The notes: a model not told the origin generated them from the sequence alone. Shown: positions 25,501-35,894, counted from the stretch's first letter. The stretch: 64,000 nt of DNA from Actinostola sp. cb2023 (GCA_033675265.1 JAUJYZ010001540.1:719501-783500), one strand, 5' to 3'. Program-made: numbers and translations.

Positions 25501-27360
25501 GTGTAAACCCCAAATAAAACGTTCTAAATCAATTTGAGTGGTGGTGTGATTTTATAATTATTTAGAGAAATGTTGCGATTTTATAATTGCCAAGTTGTAA
25601 ATAAATCACATTTTTAAAAAGACTCGCGTGTTTGACTCTAGTTATTATTGTTCCGATACACAGACGAATTTACATATGGTCGCCTGTTGATACAACAATA
25701 GATCACTTATCTAGCGTGCCTCTCCATTGTTTAAGTTAATCTTTGTACATTTTCTATCCTGGAGATGTATGTTTGAAACCTCGACATAAAAACATTAGGT
25801 TGAAGATACTTTATAAAATTAAACAATAGACCAGTTGTTACATAACGTGATAAAAAGATTTTTCATACTGTGATCGAGGTGACCGGATAGCTAGAGGGTG
25901 GTAGACATTTTCGAATACAGAGTTTTCAAAATGGATTTTTCTTTATGTTTGTTTGTGCCGACGTCACTTGTTTGTGTCACGAACTGCTGACTCACGGAAA
26001 AATGAAATACTGGGAAACATAAATTAAAACGTCAGCGAAAAAATGTCGTTCTAAAAAAATAGTCGTGGTATAGTACAAATCCTTAGGCCGGTGCGGCGGA
26101 ACGGCTAGGATCGTTTTCAAAATAACTCCAGAGGTGGGACCTGTGCAATGGCCCGGAGAGGGTCCTTCACCGGGCTGCACCGGACGGCCCGTGGTCCAGA
26201 ACTCGGATGGCATCGGATGGCACCGGTGTGCACCGGTGCGCCCGTGTTGGTGAACCGGCACTTTCCTACTACTCCCTTGGCCACAAATTTTGAAATAAAC
26301 GCCCTCCCTCGATTAAGCAAAAAACTGAAATGTATATTATTATACCTGGTTTACCATCCCTCCATAAAATGTATAACCTCCCATGAAGTCATTGTCGTAG
26401 TGTCGTCGTAATGGTATTCCAGTATTGAGTTCAAATACACAGACAGCATTTTTGATGGTATGTGGAGTGTCGGTGAACACCAAGTATACCAGGTCAAAAA
26501 ACGTAGCTGTTCCTGGACAATCGGTTCCTGGTGTTTAGAAAACATAATATAAGTGTAAAGCAAGTTGCCGACGACAAACAGACAAAGTGAGATGCAGCCG
26601 GTACTCACTCAAGATAGATGACATGTGACGACAATGACATGCTAGTGTCATTACTATTATTTATTAGATCCATCAAGTGTATTATTAGACTTGCTACAAG
26701 TCGACCACACTTGGAAAAAGAGGGGGAAAAACGGACTTTGAGAAAGTCTAGTGTATTATATAGAGTGCAAACCATAGAGTGATTCCAATAAACCTGGGCA
26801 TTACTAACTACACCAACACACACTATTAGACACTCACTCTTTTGTTTTCTTTTGTTCCTTTGCATCTAATAAACACTGACAGCTAATTAGTAGTGCCCAG
26901 GTTTATTGGAATCACTCTATGTCCGTGAAATAGTACTATTACTAAATAGTACTAAATAGTGTTATCTCCATTGTATTCTATTGTTTCATCATTGCTATTT
27001 AGTACTAATTAGTTAGTACTGTTTCACGGACATATGGTTTGCACTCTAATATACAGCGGTATAATGCTTATATTAATTGAAGGTTGTTACATGAATATTT
27101 CATCTTTTAGCGTATTTTACATACACCTAATTTCAAAAACGTTGTCCAAATAGCCAAATACGAATTCATTCAAAACGACAAAAGAAACAGTTCAGCTTGA
27201 GTGCACTTCTTTTGTCTTTTAATGAAATCCTATTTGGCTTTTTTGATTATTATTGGACAACGTTTTTGAAATTAGGTGTATATAGTTAGTTATCATTTTC
27301 ATTTATTCATTATTGGTATTATTATTATTATTATGATTATTGTTATTATTATTATGATTA

Positions 27361-27409
<49 letters not shown>

Positions 27410-27440
27410 GATTATTATTATTATTATGATTATGATTATG

Positions 27441-27505
<65 letters not shown>

Positions 27506-29165
27506 GATTATTATTGTTATTATTATTATGATTATTATGATGATTATTATTATTAAGATAAGTTATGCTCTCTTTGTCTGAAGATCGGTGGCGGCTAAAT
27601 GGGATGCCTCAAAGGGACCTTCGAGTGTCAATTCTATTGTTTTATATTAATGAGGTCCTTTTGAGGCATCCCTTTTAGCCTCCACCCTGACGGATCGGGC
27701 TAGCGTACCCTGGGTTCCAGAGGCCGGCCCTAGGAGCCGAGGAGGACCGGCCCCCACTCCTCGCCTCCCAGGGTAGGGCTAGCGTGACTTGATGGTGTCT
27801 GTACAGGCTTGGTCTGGCGGAGTTTCGATAGCTAAGTTTCGACGGAGTTCCCAAGGCTAAAATAATACCTGATATATTTTTTTACCCAAAACCTATAAAA
27901 TAAAGTATCTAAATATGTGGATATAACAACTGACCTCGAAGCATGTCATGGGCGTTAGCTCCCATCATGTAAGAACTATCAAGGAAGTAAATGCCCATTT
28001 GAGTGGGAAAATATCCGGTGTAAGTAGCGATAGCCTCCTGTAAACTGATCTCATACGCAATTCTTTCTCCTCCAAATCGAATATCGAATACTTGAAGTCC
28101 AGTCGACGAATCTATACGAAAGTCAAAAGCCCAGTTCATGTACTCGATGTGTCTGCCTTGAACAGAGTATCGCTTTCCATCGGGCTCGTACTGTTCAGGA
28201 CCACGACTGGGTTTGGAAGGTTGTTGCTTTCCACGTCTTTCGTAGGTCGAGAAAAGTTTGTCCTTTCCCTTGGGCGCTGGAAGAAATGTCTTAACAAGTC
28301 TTCCATTGTCATAGGCATCGATTAATTCTTCTGTAGAATTGAAAAGTTGACCGTTGTATAATAATTTTTCGACGCGCCATTTCGACTGATCATTACCGGC
28401 ATGATTGACGTAAAATTCAAAGTTCAGAGGGTGCGAATAATAAGCCACTTCACGACGCATCAACATGTACCAGTTTTCTCTAGTATCACTGGTAAGTCCG
28501 TATGGTGCACCAAATTGATAAAACAGACACCGATCAGTGCAGTTGATGAAGGTGTATCCGTCATAACTCTCCTTGAAAACACGGTGAAGTTTTGTAAACA
28601 AGGGTTTGACAATAACATTAAAAAGTGTGATTTCTTCCTGCGGTGTAAACGCGGGTCTTGCATTGAAGTGGATAGGATACGAACGACCATCTACTTTCAA
28701 CAACTCGTGCTTAGTCGGTGCAGATGTTGGGCCAACGAGATATTCCTCCACCACTGGAGGCTGAGCAGCTCCTTTGAATATAATAACAAAGGCTTGTCTC
28801 TCGGGCTTTGCTTTGCCTTGATCCAAATAAGCTAAAGCTTTATCTTTAGACGGTGGGTAGAATTGAATAAGAACAATGTGATTGGAGTTGAGTTGAGCGT
28901 CTTCATTGGGTTTGAGATTTAGTGACTTAAGCATGTAATCGTAGACCTTCTTGATTTCATCTGAGCTCAAATCGTCGAAGAGACCGGGTGAAGTTGATAT
29001 TTTAACAGCGGTTGCTTCCAAGCCATCACTACACTCCTCGGCCGTCAGTTTCTTACTGGCTTGGCTACCATCTTTAGTTGTAACAACAATGAGGGCTATA
29101 AGTAAACCAACGCTGAATATTATGAAGAACACCGCAACCCACTTCCAAAGAGATGCTGCTGCCAT
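19539..29165 (-). CDS. Membrane copper amine oxidase (AOC/VAP-1-like)
   Basis: Four exons join in frame to about 778 residues: 29165-27935, 26527-26346, 20547-20006, 19920-19539. It deaminates primary amines oxidatively to aldehyde, H2O2 and ammonia, using copper and topaquinone. An N-terminal signal anchor (WKWVAVFFIIFSVGLLIALI) predicts a type II membrane ectoenzyme. Exon 3 starts by encoding VGNYDYLHD, the topaquinone motif with the precursor Tyr. HDHLLNYKVDLDV follows with the paired copper His ligands. Exon 4 has GMMHIPHSEDVPNT with the third His, and the usual FDEDPS end. GTDCPGTATFFD and the pre-catalytic region match the family core. Intron 2 is 5.8 kb and carries a Polinton-type insertion; intron 1 is full of MITEs. 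The coding frame appears intact, so expression may survive the insertion. Confidence 0.95.
20656..21620 (+). repeat. Left terminal inverted repeat of the Polinton-like element
   Basis: Matches the reverse complement of about 25566-26273 in ordered blocks, for example ctagctatccggtcacctcg and gatttttcgctgacgtttt. It contains the self-complementary stretch caccggtgcacaccggtg. It is about 250 bases longer than the right repeat because of indels. Frames translated within it are artefacts. Confidence 0.9.
21751..23121 (-). pseudogene. C2H2 finger-packaging ATPase (FtsK/HerA, A32-like), frame-broken tail
   Basis: Viral-type DNA packaging ATPase of the FtsK/HerA superfamily. The N-terminus carries one C2H2 finger (CLECGREFSRNDNLKRH...H, residues 3-24). 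Walker A is GMTGSGKT at about residue 54 and Walker B LMAIDD at about 125. Conserved blocks include FTKGSHHRNLSVIFLCQN and LVLFKNPRDK, then a helical tail (VKVKEYTSLFNRYLHLEQQ). Reading is open from 23121 to near 22185. There a one-base shift moves the likely tail into a second frame (GLADESHLPAF onward), and another near 21865 into a third frame ending with TAA at 21751 (KPIKWIPYRDAHKYDDVV). Either real decay or assembly indels explain this. It is the only sizeable gene on this strand of the element. Family assignment is confident; its role in virion packaging is inferred. Confidence 0.82.
23217..23459. repeat. TCC microsatellite inside the element
   Basis: (ctcctcctc)n, becoming pure (TCC)n at about 23391-23457, lies between the ATPase gene and the plus-strand genes, where a divergent promoter region would be expected. 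Not coding. Confidence 0.95.
23550..23877 (+). pseudogene. Small core-protein-like gene of the Polinton-like element, one-base frameshift
   Basis: ATG at 23550 opens a helical protein (QVHVICEVCLNLCMGTLP, then QKERLKPHVDVI). About residue 67, near 23745-23755, coding quality jumps to the +1 frame, which holds a basic KTKKR segment, HGGGF and a hydrophobic end with TAA at 23875-23877. The unshifted frame runs to 23924 with no family-like features. From memory, small proteins with this helix, basic patch, glycine and hydrophobic-tail layout accompany A32-like ATPases in Maverick and adintovirus-like elements and have been compared with adenoviral core proteins. That comparison is tentative. The shift may be decay or an assembly indel. 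Confidence 0.65.
23934..24584 (+). CDS. Acidic zinc-ribbon protein of the Polinton-like element
   Basis: Intact 216-codon frame starting 9 bases after the 23550 gene's unshifted frame. The N-terminus is Ser/Asp-rich (SELDIFDDDDIEEVMQDL). A conserved central block follows (ILYWNSHGEMTYHQRRIPLT, NIVELIEYAMLP, then LKTFTHGLSEVGIDKTLIRN). A very acidic Glu/Ser tract (about residues 138-178) leads to a C-terminal CHVC...CPRC...YYC zinc-binding cluster. The central block resembles unnamed proteins that travel with packaging ATPases in aquatic invertebrate virus-like elements; I know no proven function. The stop overlaps the next ATG (24574), a compact virus-like layout. This is the only undamaged gene of the element. 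Confidence 0.7.
   Translation: MKRSRVDSTSSEESSVSGQRSQSELDIFDDDDIEEVMQDLSQSTIPKDKALAFLHSLAASKSILYWNSHGEMTYHQRRIPLTNIVELIEYAMLPYNLDVRTPRGLKTFTHGLSEVGIDKTLIRNKRLLADLVARQPEEEDTDDESESGEEETDESEVESTSTESDSSKSKSSESDDEPRECHVCRDFKPFYSIPIVQCPRCLWREGYYCRQNQHVD
24574..25483 (+). pseudogene. Small Cys-rich gene split by a hAT-like insertion
   Basis: ATG at 24574 overlaps the end of the previous gene. It reads STECDVCAHVF...FCRCRDCDA, a zinc-ribbon-like start, and enters the transposon at 24667. On the far side of the insert a frame resumes (HELSLKFNKLKLIDREQ) and ends in TAA at 25481-25483. Near-identical 8-mers gcgatgct and gcaatgct flank the insert, consistent with target duplication. The gene is therefore interrupted. 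Function is unknown. Confidence 0.55.
24667..25404. mobile_element. Non-autonomous hAT-like element nested in the Polinton-like element, copy 1
   Basis: Ends CAGGGGCGTAGCGTGC / GCACGCTACGCCCCTG are inverted repeats of hAT type. Internal hairpins include cacgtgctacgcacgtacgc. A segment at 24820-24905 (ggaaactactcacagaaggc and on) recurs inverted in the element at 61627-62725, so they belong to one family. A ~24-bp tandem repeat (cataaatcctttacacaacc) occupies about 25066-25200. Confidence 0.8.
25566..26273 (-). repeat. Right terminal inverted repeat of the Polinton-like element
   Basis: Inverted counterpart of 20656-21620, shortened by deletions. The outermost ~150 bases are near-identical to the left end. 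Confidence 0.9.
26762..27047. mobile_element. Nested inverted repeats (three layers)
   Basis: The outer arms agagtgcaaaccata / tatggtttgcactct enclose two adjacent inverted-repeat units: 26776-26918 (ends agagtgattccaataaacct / aggtttattggaatcactct) and 26922-27030 (ends tccgtgaaatagtact / agtactgtttcacgga). A diverged relative of the first unit is at about 60963-61130. This looks like a MITE that received MITEs, within amine oxidase intron 1. Confidence 0.75.
27124..27278. mobile_element. MITE with TA duplication
   Basis: Ends CACCTAATTTCAAAAACGTT / AACGTTTTTGAAATTAGGTG flanked by TA on both sides; about 30-bp arms, no coding. In amine oxidase intron 1. Confidence 0.85.
27306..27565. repeat. 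TTA/TGA microsatellite
   Basis: (ATT)n with scattered atg triplets. The poly-Ile frame is an artefact. Intronic in the amine oxidase gene. Confidence 0.97.
27588..27686. mobile_element. Hairpin MITE
   Basis: Arms ggcggctaaatgggatgcct / aggcatcccttttagcctcc around a short AT-rich loop; just upstream (gene sense: downstream) of amine oxidase exon 1. Confidence 0.7.
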
Positions 29166-31269
29166 GCTTCCCGTAGGGGGCGTACCACAAGACTCCCCTG
29201 CGTTATTTATTCACTTGTAACTCAGCCTCGTGGCACTGGCCTGTGGTTTACATTCATTCACACGAACAAATATTTACTCCTCCAGGCCTCCAGCGGGCCA
29301 AACAACAGAAACAACAAGCAAAACTTTTGAAACCCAGGGGATGTAGGGGGAGGGAGGGGGAGGGGAAAAGGAAGGGGAGAGGGGAAAGGGAAGGGGAAAG
29401 GAAAGGGGAAGAGGGAAAAACAGCCCCTGGGGGCCTGGGGACATACTCTTTAAATACATCCTGAACGAGTTCTAGAGAGATTACACCCCCGGATTACACC
29501 ACTACCACCATCACTACCATATCACTTTGAACATGTTGAAGTTATCACTGAGCCATTGTTTATACATGAATACAAACTGACGGAGAAGTTCAGAAAACCC
29601 CTAAAAAGGCTGTTAATGACTGTTGCCATGTTTGAGGCAAAGAATCTCTCGATAAAAGAAGAAAAAGAAATGTTGAAGATTTCGTGATCATTTTCGAACA
29701 TGTTTTTTTAAGAGAAAGTTGACCCAAAATATTTACAGACTAAAGAGTTACAATGGAAACCTTTCGTGCTCTTCGTTTTGAAACGAGAGAGAAACTCCCC
29801 CAAAACGGCTCCAGGGAAAATGTCTTCACGTCTATCTGTCATCGTGCCACGTACCGCTCTTTGGCACAAAATATTTTTGTGGCCAATCAGAGCACATCTC
29901 ATTAACTTCTCTGGAACTCGTTATGTAAGAGTATGCCCCCAGGGGCTGTTTTTCCTCCCCTTCCTCCCCTTCCTTCCAAACATAGTAGCAGTATCGTGTT
30001 GCTTCTGACGCCACGCGCACCGTAGCCTGCGAATGCAGCGGCCGCTTTTTGGCGCTCGCCACAGGGGTCTCCCGCGAGATCGACCCTGTGGCGCGACCGC
30101 CAAAAATCAGCCGAGGCCACTAAATAATTCTAGATATGTTGGGTTCCTTGTGTTGAGTACCGTATGATGTTGGGCTCCCTGTGCGCTTACCGCGCGTACC
30201 ACAGTACATAGAGGTTATTAGTCGGCTAAGCATCGAGTAAAAATTCACAGCCGTATTAGATGCTTAGCCGACTAATAAGTTGTTTATTATATATTTTGTC
30301 AAAGAAACTAGCTATTCTGGTGAAAGAAAAACAACAAATTACAGTGAAATCTTGGAAATCTCTGTACGAGCGCGCGCTAGCTAAAAGTGTAGAATTTCTC
30401 GCCCGCTGATTGGTTAATTTTCATCAAACGATTAGCATGATTAATTGATTGGAAAGCCAGTTTGAAGTAACTACCCAAAATACGGTCCCATATTTCGCGC
30501 GTTCTTGTGCATATTTCGTGCGTTCTTTGACAAAAAATATAATAAATGTGTATATTGACACTGTTTCAGGACCTTTTCGTAGTTTCCCAGAATGCTTCAT
30601 GACTCTGCGTGCGCAAGCGAGGTTAGGGGGGAAAATATTTAGAATTGATCGTGTATTGAGGAAAATATGATTACTGTACTGCTAATCAAGAACAGGAAAA
30701 ACTATTTTCTTTGCTTGAGAATTTGCATCTATCTTGATAATTCTTCTTACGCACTTCTAATTTAAAAGTCTAAGTTTTCTACTGAATTTCTTTGTTCTCG
30801 CGCGCAGAATCATGAAGCATTCATGTGCTGCGGGACGCGCGGGATGCACACAGGGAGCCCAACATTTTACGTACTCAGCACAGAGAACCCAACATCGATC
30901 TACGTATTATATATTTCGCACGCGCATCTGCCACAGGAAACCCATCAAAAAGACGCAAATAATACGTTCCGAAATTTCTTCCTTCTGATTGGACGAATTG
31001 CTCATTAATTATGCATGAGTTTTTGAAAGTGTCAAACAGATATTTATTTTTAAGTTTATAAATTTCTAGCTTCAGTAAACAGCCGTCTTTTCGAAAGGAC
31101 GGCTGTTTTCTCAGGCTAATAAATTTCTGGTGTCGCATGTTATCGAAGTAAAGCATGCAAAAAATAAGTAAGCTTTTCAAGTTATCCAGTATCATCCAGG
31201 GAAATTTGAAGTATAGAATTCGTATAAAAAAAGAAGGAAAAATTAAGAAGGAAAAAAAAAAATTAAAAA
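29166..31269. other. Repeat-rich intergenic region upstream of the amine oxidase
   Basis: No gene recognised. It contains a foldback at about 29414-29955 (arms aaaaacagcccctgggg / ccccaggggctgttttt). It also holds a GC-rich patch (30005-30115) and parts of a gggctccctgtg foldback family (30138-30200 and 30830-30960). A 30-base-arm hairpin lies at 30218-30285 (ttattagtcggctaagcatc / gatgcttagccgactaataa). The amine oxidase promoter should lie just above 29165; I could not define it. Confidence 0.6.
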
Positions 31270-31342
31270 AGTTTCCGCCCGGGCTCGAACCGGGGACCTT
31301 GTGCGTGTTAGGCACACGTGATAACCACTACACTACGGAAAC
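31270..31342 (-). tRNA. tRNA-Val (AAC), second copy, unusual discriminator
   Basis: Nearly identical to the 19368 gene: same acceptor, D-arm and AAC anticodon, with one T-loop change (GGTTCGAGCC). The base after the acceptor stem reads T on the transcribed strand, followed by a T-rich tract that could terminate Pol III. The first copy has A there. It may be a slightly decayed or retro-copied tRNA gene. Confidence 0.85.
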
Positions 31343-31713
31343 CACCGATGAATGTAGAGAGAAATATATAGATTATATAATACCAAAAAGGAGTAACACT
31401 GACTTGTTATCGAGGATATTCAGGAAATATCTTCATTGTCATTCATCATTCGGTGGCTGAACCTGTAGTTTTTATGTAATTCAGCCCGACTCACATCTAA
31501 AATATTTTCTTTAATTGTCTTAATTCGGTTCCGCTTGCTCTACGAGATTTGTCAATATAAATTGTTTTTGCCACCGAGATTTTACTTAAAAGTACCATCA
31601 GAAGTATTTTATTTACTTTTGTTCACTAGCTATCCGATTATTATAAAACAGCGCGGTCCGCCTTTGCCCATGGGAGATTTATTTATAGGATTACGTCTAA
31701 TATCGTGACGGAA

Positions 31714-31965
31714 CTATGGGAGGTTTTACGTGTGACGTTGTGGCCGTCAAGATCTACAAAATGTTCGAGCCTAACTTTCAAAGTCTGTTAGTTTTTCTTA
31801 AGCAACTAGATGACATTTGTTTGTTTGTTTATAAGTAACTTATATTTGACAGATATTTAGACTTCACCGATCTAAAATTGAAGTTTTGAGCAAGTAAAAT
31901 GACGGTTTGACGGCCACTCTTGATCATTTTGACGTCAGAAGAAAATTCCATAAAACCTCCCATAG
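31714..31965. mobile_element. MITE, CTATGGGAGGTTTTA ends
   Basis: Inverted ends ctatgggaggttttac / taaaacctcccatag with further pairing of ggccgtcaagatc / cactcttgatcat inside. It sits directly left of the mariner-like element. Confidence 0.6.
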
Positions 31966-31970
31966 ACGTA

Positions 31971-34900
31971 CAGTATGTTGTTCTAATTGTGAACAGTTCT
32001 AATTGTGAACACTTTTCAGTAAAAGTGCCGTTTTTATACCGTAAAGTTAAGATCGACAAAAATATTTTACCCGATCAAATATTGATTTATTTTCAATCAT
32101 TCAATGCTATTTTGGGCTTCCTGACATTTATTCCGCGTAAAATTTCAACTTTGACGGCAAGGTATTAAAGCAGACGACTGTTGTCTACAAATTCGAATTT
32201 TAAGCGCGCCTTTAGATTCTCAGTGGCAAAGTTCGCATATTTTCTTTCTAAAAACGCAGAGTTTTGAGCTTGTTTTTATACGAGCTAAAAGGTAAATAAT
32301 AACACTTTTCTTTACAAAACAATATTTAGAAAAGTGTTGAAAATGAACGAGCAGCATCGGAATGAAAAATTGTGCGTGTTTTTGCGATGTGCATCTAATT
32401 GTAAACACGCATATGCTCACGCATAACTTGGCACTTCATAACTTATGTAGTTCTTGCAGGAGCCCATAAGTAGGAGCGTCCATACGGTATTGGATAGTGT
32501 CACAGCGTTTTCACAAGTGTGGTTATTTTTAGAACAGTTTTCCCGCGAATTTTGACCAATCAGAGAACGTTTCTGGTATGACGTATTTTTTGAATTTTGA
32601 TGAGATGACAGGTAAAATAAAGATGGCCTCCGATAGCGACAAAGAGTGTTCTTCAAGTGAAATAAACTACGAATCGTCTAGTGATAGTGAGAGCAGTATT
32701 GAGTCATTCGGTACAACAGAATCACTTGAAAGTGATAGTGGTGACGATTGTGCTTCTCAGTAAAGGCATCCAAAGCAAGTGCCGGTTCGAAGAACTCGAA
32801 CACGAAGGGACCGACTGAGAAGCTGTTGTAGCGTGTGGATGCAAATAATTAGCCGAAGACTTTCAAATACATATTTTCGTCTAAACTATTTCGTCAGAAA
32901 GTGAATTCAATTTATTCTTGGATGTGGTTTAGTGGTATCTTGTAATTATCGTTGTGGAGTTTGAAGATTGACGACAAGGTTAGCTGCTATTCAAAAACAA
33001 ATTCGCTAAACTGCATGATGAGCGACAAGACGAGTGAATCAAATTACAAATAAGACTGGTGAAAGTAAGCGTATTTGTTGTGTCTTTTCTGTTACCTAAA
33101 ATGACTTAAAAATGGATTGTGAATATTTTTTGTGAGTCTGCCGATTTGAAATATATTAATAAAAACACCTTCATTCAAGTTTTGATGTTTAATTTAATGG
33201 ATTCACTGAGCTTATTATTTACACACGCTTCACTGTCAATATAAAGACTAAAGTTGAGCGAAACTGACTCAAAGTTGCTTTGTTTTTAAATTCAGTGACC
33301 TTCATTTACTGCGCCGGTACTCAGTATTATGCGAACTCAGACATTCAATCGGCTGGAACTTGTCACTGAATTAATCAAATTCAAAACTCAAACGAATTGA
33401 AAACTAAACTGATACATTCTTCGACCAAATGATCCATAATGTACTAGCTCAAAATCATATTTGGTTTCCATTTGGTGGGTCTTCTGACTTTTATTTTTAA
33501 GTTTTCTTTATTTTTAAGTTTTCTGATTTTTCATGTTGATTGACGGCAGCGAAAAACCAAATTACAAGCCAACTGCCTAAATAGACTATCGCTTTCAATG
33601 CACCTTACTTGACTTGACTTTGACTTTCTAACGTTTCAGAGGCACAACGCTTCATAATACGTTTGTATTTCTCCGTGAGGTAAACACGCGTTCACATTAT
33701 CTATCCTCGAAACTCTGCCACGAAACCGCCTGGCCATCACTTCAATTCAAATCCTGTAAGTTCACTTCGTTCGGGAAAAGCAGTCTAGAATTTTAGGTCA
33801 AGGTTCAAAGCAGCGGCCTATGGAATCCCGGGAAGTTGTACTTGGTATGATAAAATTGTGAGTTAGACACAAAGAAAACTGGATAATCCTGACTTTTATT
33901 TGTACATTCATCTCTTCGAGTCTTTCGAAATTCCGCCATTTTATTTTTGACGTGAAACCGGAAATGAAACCGCCATACCGGAAACGTTCTCTGATTGGTC
34001 AAATGACCTTCTTTCGCGGGAAAACTGTTCTAAAAATAACCACACTTGTGAAAACGCTGTGACACAGACACAATATAGAGCATGGACGCTCCTACTTATG
34101 GGCTCCTGGTTCTTGAGATATAGAGTAAAATTGCCGCTAATGTACCTGCACTGGTACAAAAGCAAATATTGAGAAGGAAATATGTATAAGAAGTCCGCGT
34201 TTGTGATACAAATTTGCGCCATTGCGTTGTTAGCAATTACACGAACGTGATGAGCGGCATGCATCAATGAACATGCAAACACGTCAGCAATTGCCCTATA
34301 CCACTATGACGTCACATCAAAACAATCTATTGTTTAAACGCTAAGGATCATGGTCGCTAGAGGGGGACAAAACAGCAACAACACAAAGGATTACCCAAAG
34401 AAATGTATTTTACAGACGGTCTGAAAGCGATAAAAGTCACCAAACACAGTAAATATTGTGGGAAAAGCATCGATGAACATAATATCTGGAAACTAGGCAA
34501 TTTGAAATCTAGCGAACCTCAGCAGAGCAGATTTAGTTCAAATTTCTATTGTTCTTCACGATTCTGTCCCCCTCATAAATAAGCCGTTACGTCATAATGG
34601 TATAGGGCAATTTAGCGTTGCCGTCTGACTTAATTCACTTCGTTTTAACATTTTTCTAGCATTCGTATCGAAATAACACGAACATTAATATTGTTTTAAG
34701 ACAACTTGGAACTTGTACATCGAATTGCAAGGCTAGAAATCGAGAATAATACACAGTATTAAGCCATTAAAAAGCAAGCCAAAAGTGTTCACAATTACAA
34801 ACACCTGTTCACCATTAGAACCACCAACAGACATGATATAATAAAATATATTTAGAAAAGTTCAATAATAAATACAACGAAACTTAATCACATGTTAGCT

Positions 34901-35005
34901 GAAGTGTAGAGCTAATTTATAGCAAAGGTTCAGGATAATCGTACCATATGTTGACGAGAAATATCATCAAGTGCAAAAACTGTTCACAATTAGAACCACA
35001 TACTG
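31971..35005. mobile_element. Mariner-like outer element with a nested insertion
   Basis: Ends CAGTATGTTGTTCTAATTGTGAACAG / CTGTTCACAATTAGAACCACATACTG, flanked by TA (31969-31970 and 35006-35007). The terminal unit ttctaattgtgaac recurs inside at both ends. Without the inner element the unit would be about 1.4 kb. No transposase recognised. Confidence 0.7.
32457..34108. mobile_element. 1.65-kb non-autonomous DNA transposon nested in the mariner-like element
   Basis: Ends CAGGAGCCCATAAGTAGGAG / CTCCTACTTATGGGCTCCTG with about 130-bp inverted arms, flanked by the 7-bp direct repeat GTTCTTG (32450-32456 and 34109-34115). A 61-codon Ser/Glu/Asp-rich frame (32578-32763, MASDSDKECSSSEINYESSS within) could be a leftover transposase N-terminus. 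CA...TG ends and a 7-8-bp duplication suggest hAT or P type; not resolved. Confidence 0.8.
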
Positions 35006-35352
35006 TATGCGACAAGGATAATTACATGATATATATGTGCGGCGGTACAGGGTCCAGGTTTTGAGTCATTTTATTCTCTAATCCAGGTTAAATGAATGCA
35101 TAAAAATCATTAATCCAGGTTATAGCCTAAAAAAAAAACACCTATTAATTTTTAATTTTTAATAATTTGTGATAACGTGGTATGGTGTTTCAGTAAAACT
35201 CCGCATGAATGGCGTCAGCCGGGCGTCAGTCAGGCGTAAAGGTGTTAGGTGACGAATGAAAATATTCGTAAATTTGGAAAATTCGTAAATCCAGGTTTTC
35301 GAGTGACAAATTCCAAAAACACGGTCCAGGCACGGGCAACAGGTCACGTAGA

Positions 35353-35672
35353 GTCAGTATTTTGGGTAATATTTGTATTTTCCGTATCGCTTATAAGCTC
35401 TTCGAAGCTCTGTTTGGTGCAACTTTTCTTGCAACGTTGCGCGCAACAGTTGCATCGTGTGACACCCCAAAAAACTCTTGTTGCGCGCAACGTTGCAAGA
35501 AAAGTTGCACCGTGTGTCCGAGCCTAGATATCCGAACCCCCAACAGTAATCCGAACCCCGACATCTGGTTTTATTTATGACGTCAGTGACTGTAGTCGGG
35601 AGCTTTCGCTGACGTCATAAATAAAACCAGATGTCGGGGGCTCGGATTACAAATATTACCCAAAATACTGAC
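35353..35672. mobile_element. Foldback element with an inner palindrome
   Basis: Outer arms gtcagtattttgggtaat / attacccaaaatactgac. A second pair, ctggttttatttatgacgtc / gacgtcataaataaaaccag, lies inside. An inner palindrome at about 35411-35512 has gcaacttttcttgcaacgtt / aacgttgcaagaaaagttgc. Related gttgcgcgcaac motifs recur near 52418 and 53010. Confidence 0.75.
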
Positions 35673-35730
35673 GATCCAGGTCTTTTTTTTGGTCGATAAC
35701 TCCGTAAATAATAAAGCAAAAAAAACTCTA

Positions 35731-35833
35731 ACCTTCCTGTAGTGTTGTTTGTGTTCGTTGTTGATCGGACAAGCCTCTCACACCTTCCTGTAGTGTTGTT
35801 TGTGTTCGTTGTTGATCGGGCAAGCCTCTCACA
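35731..35833. repeat. 51-bp tandem duplication
   Basis: Two consecutive copies of accttcctgtagtgttgttt ... gcctctcac, differing at one base (ggacaagc versus gggcaagc). Confidence 0.9.
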
Positions 35834-35894
35834 CGGAGCTTGATCATTGACCACCAAAGCAAGTGTAGTTATTTCACCCTCAAAAGAAAGAGTT

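Larger units (their letters stand above)
20656..26273. mobile_element. Short Polinton/Maverick-like element (5,618 bp)
   Basis: The element begins AGTAGTAGGAAAGTGCCGG and ends CCGGCACTTTCCTACTACT. It is bounded by the perfect 6-bp direct repeat CCCTTG at 20650-20655 and 26274-26279. AG...CT ends, 6-bp duplications and long inverted repeats are the known Polinton signature. Inside are a minus-strand packaging-type ATPase and three plus-strand intronless genes spaced 9 bases apart or overlapping. No protein-primed DNA polymerase, integrase, protease or capsid gene is visible; canonical elements are about 15-20 kb. It lies in intron 2 of the amine oxidase, apparently inside another repeat (flank cctcgattaagcgcc). 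A hAT-like element is nested at 24667-25404. Frameshifts indicate decay or sequence errors. Confidence 0.88.

Noticed and set aside
27276..27581. 101-residue poly-Ile frame
   Set aside because: Translation of an ATT microsatellite.
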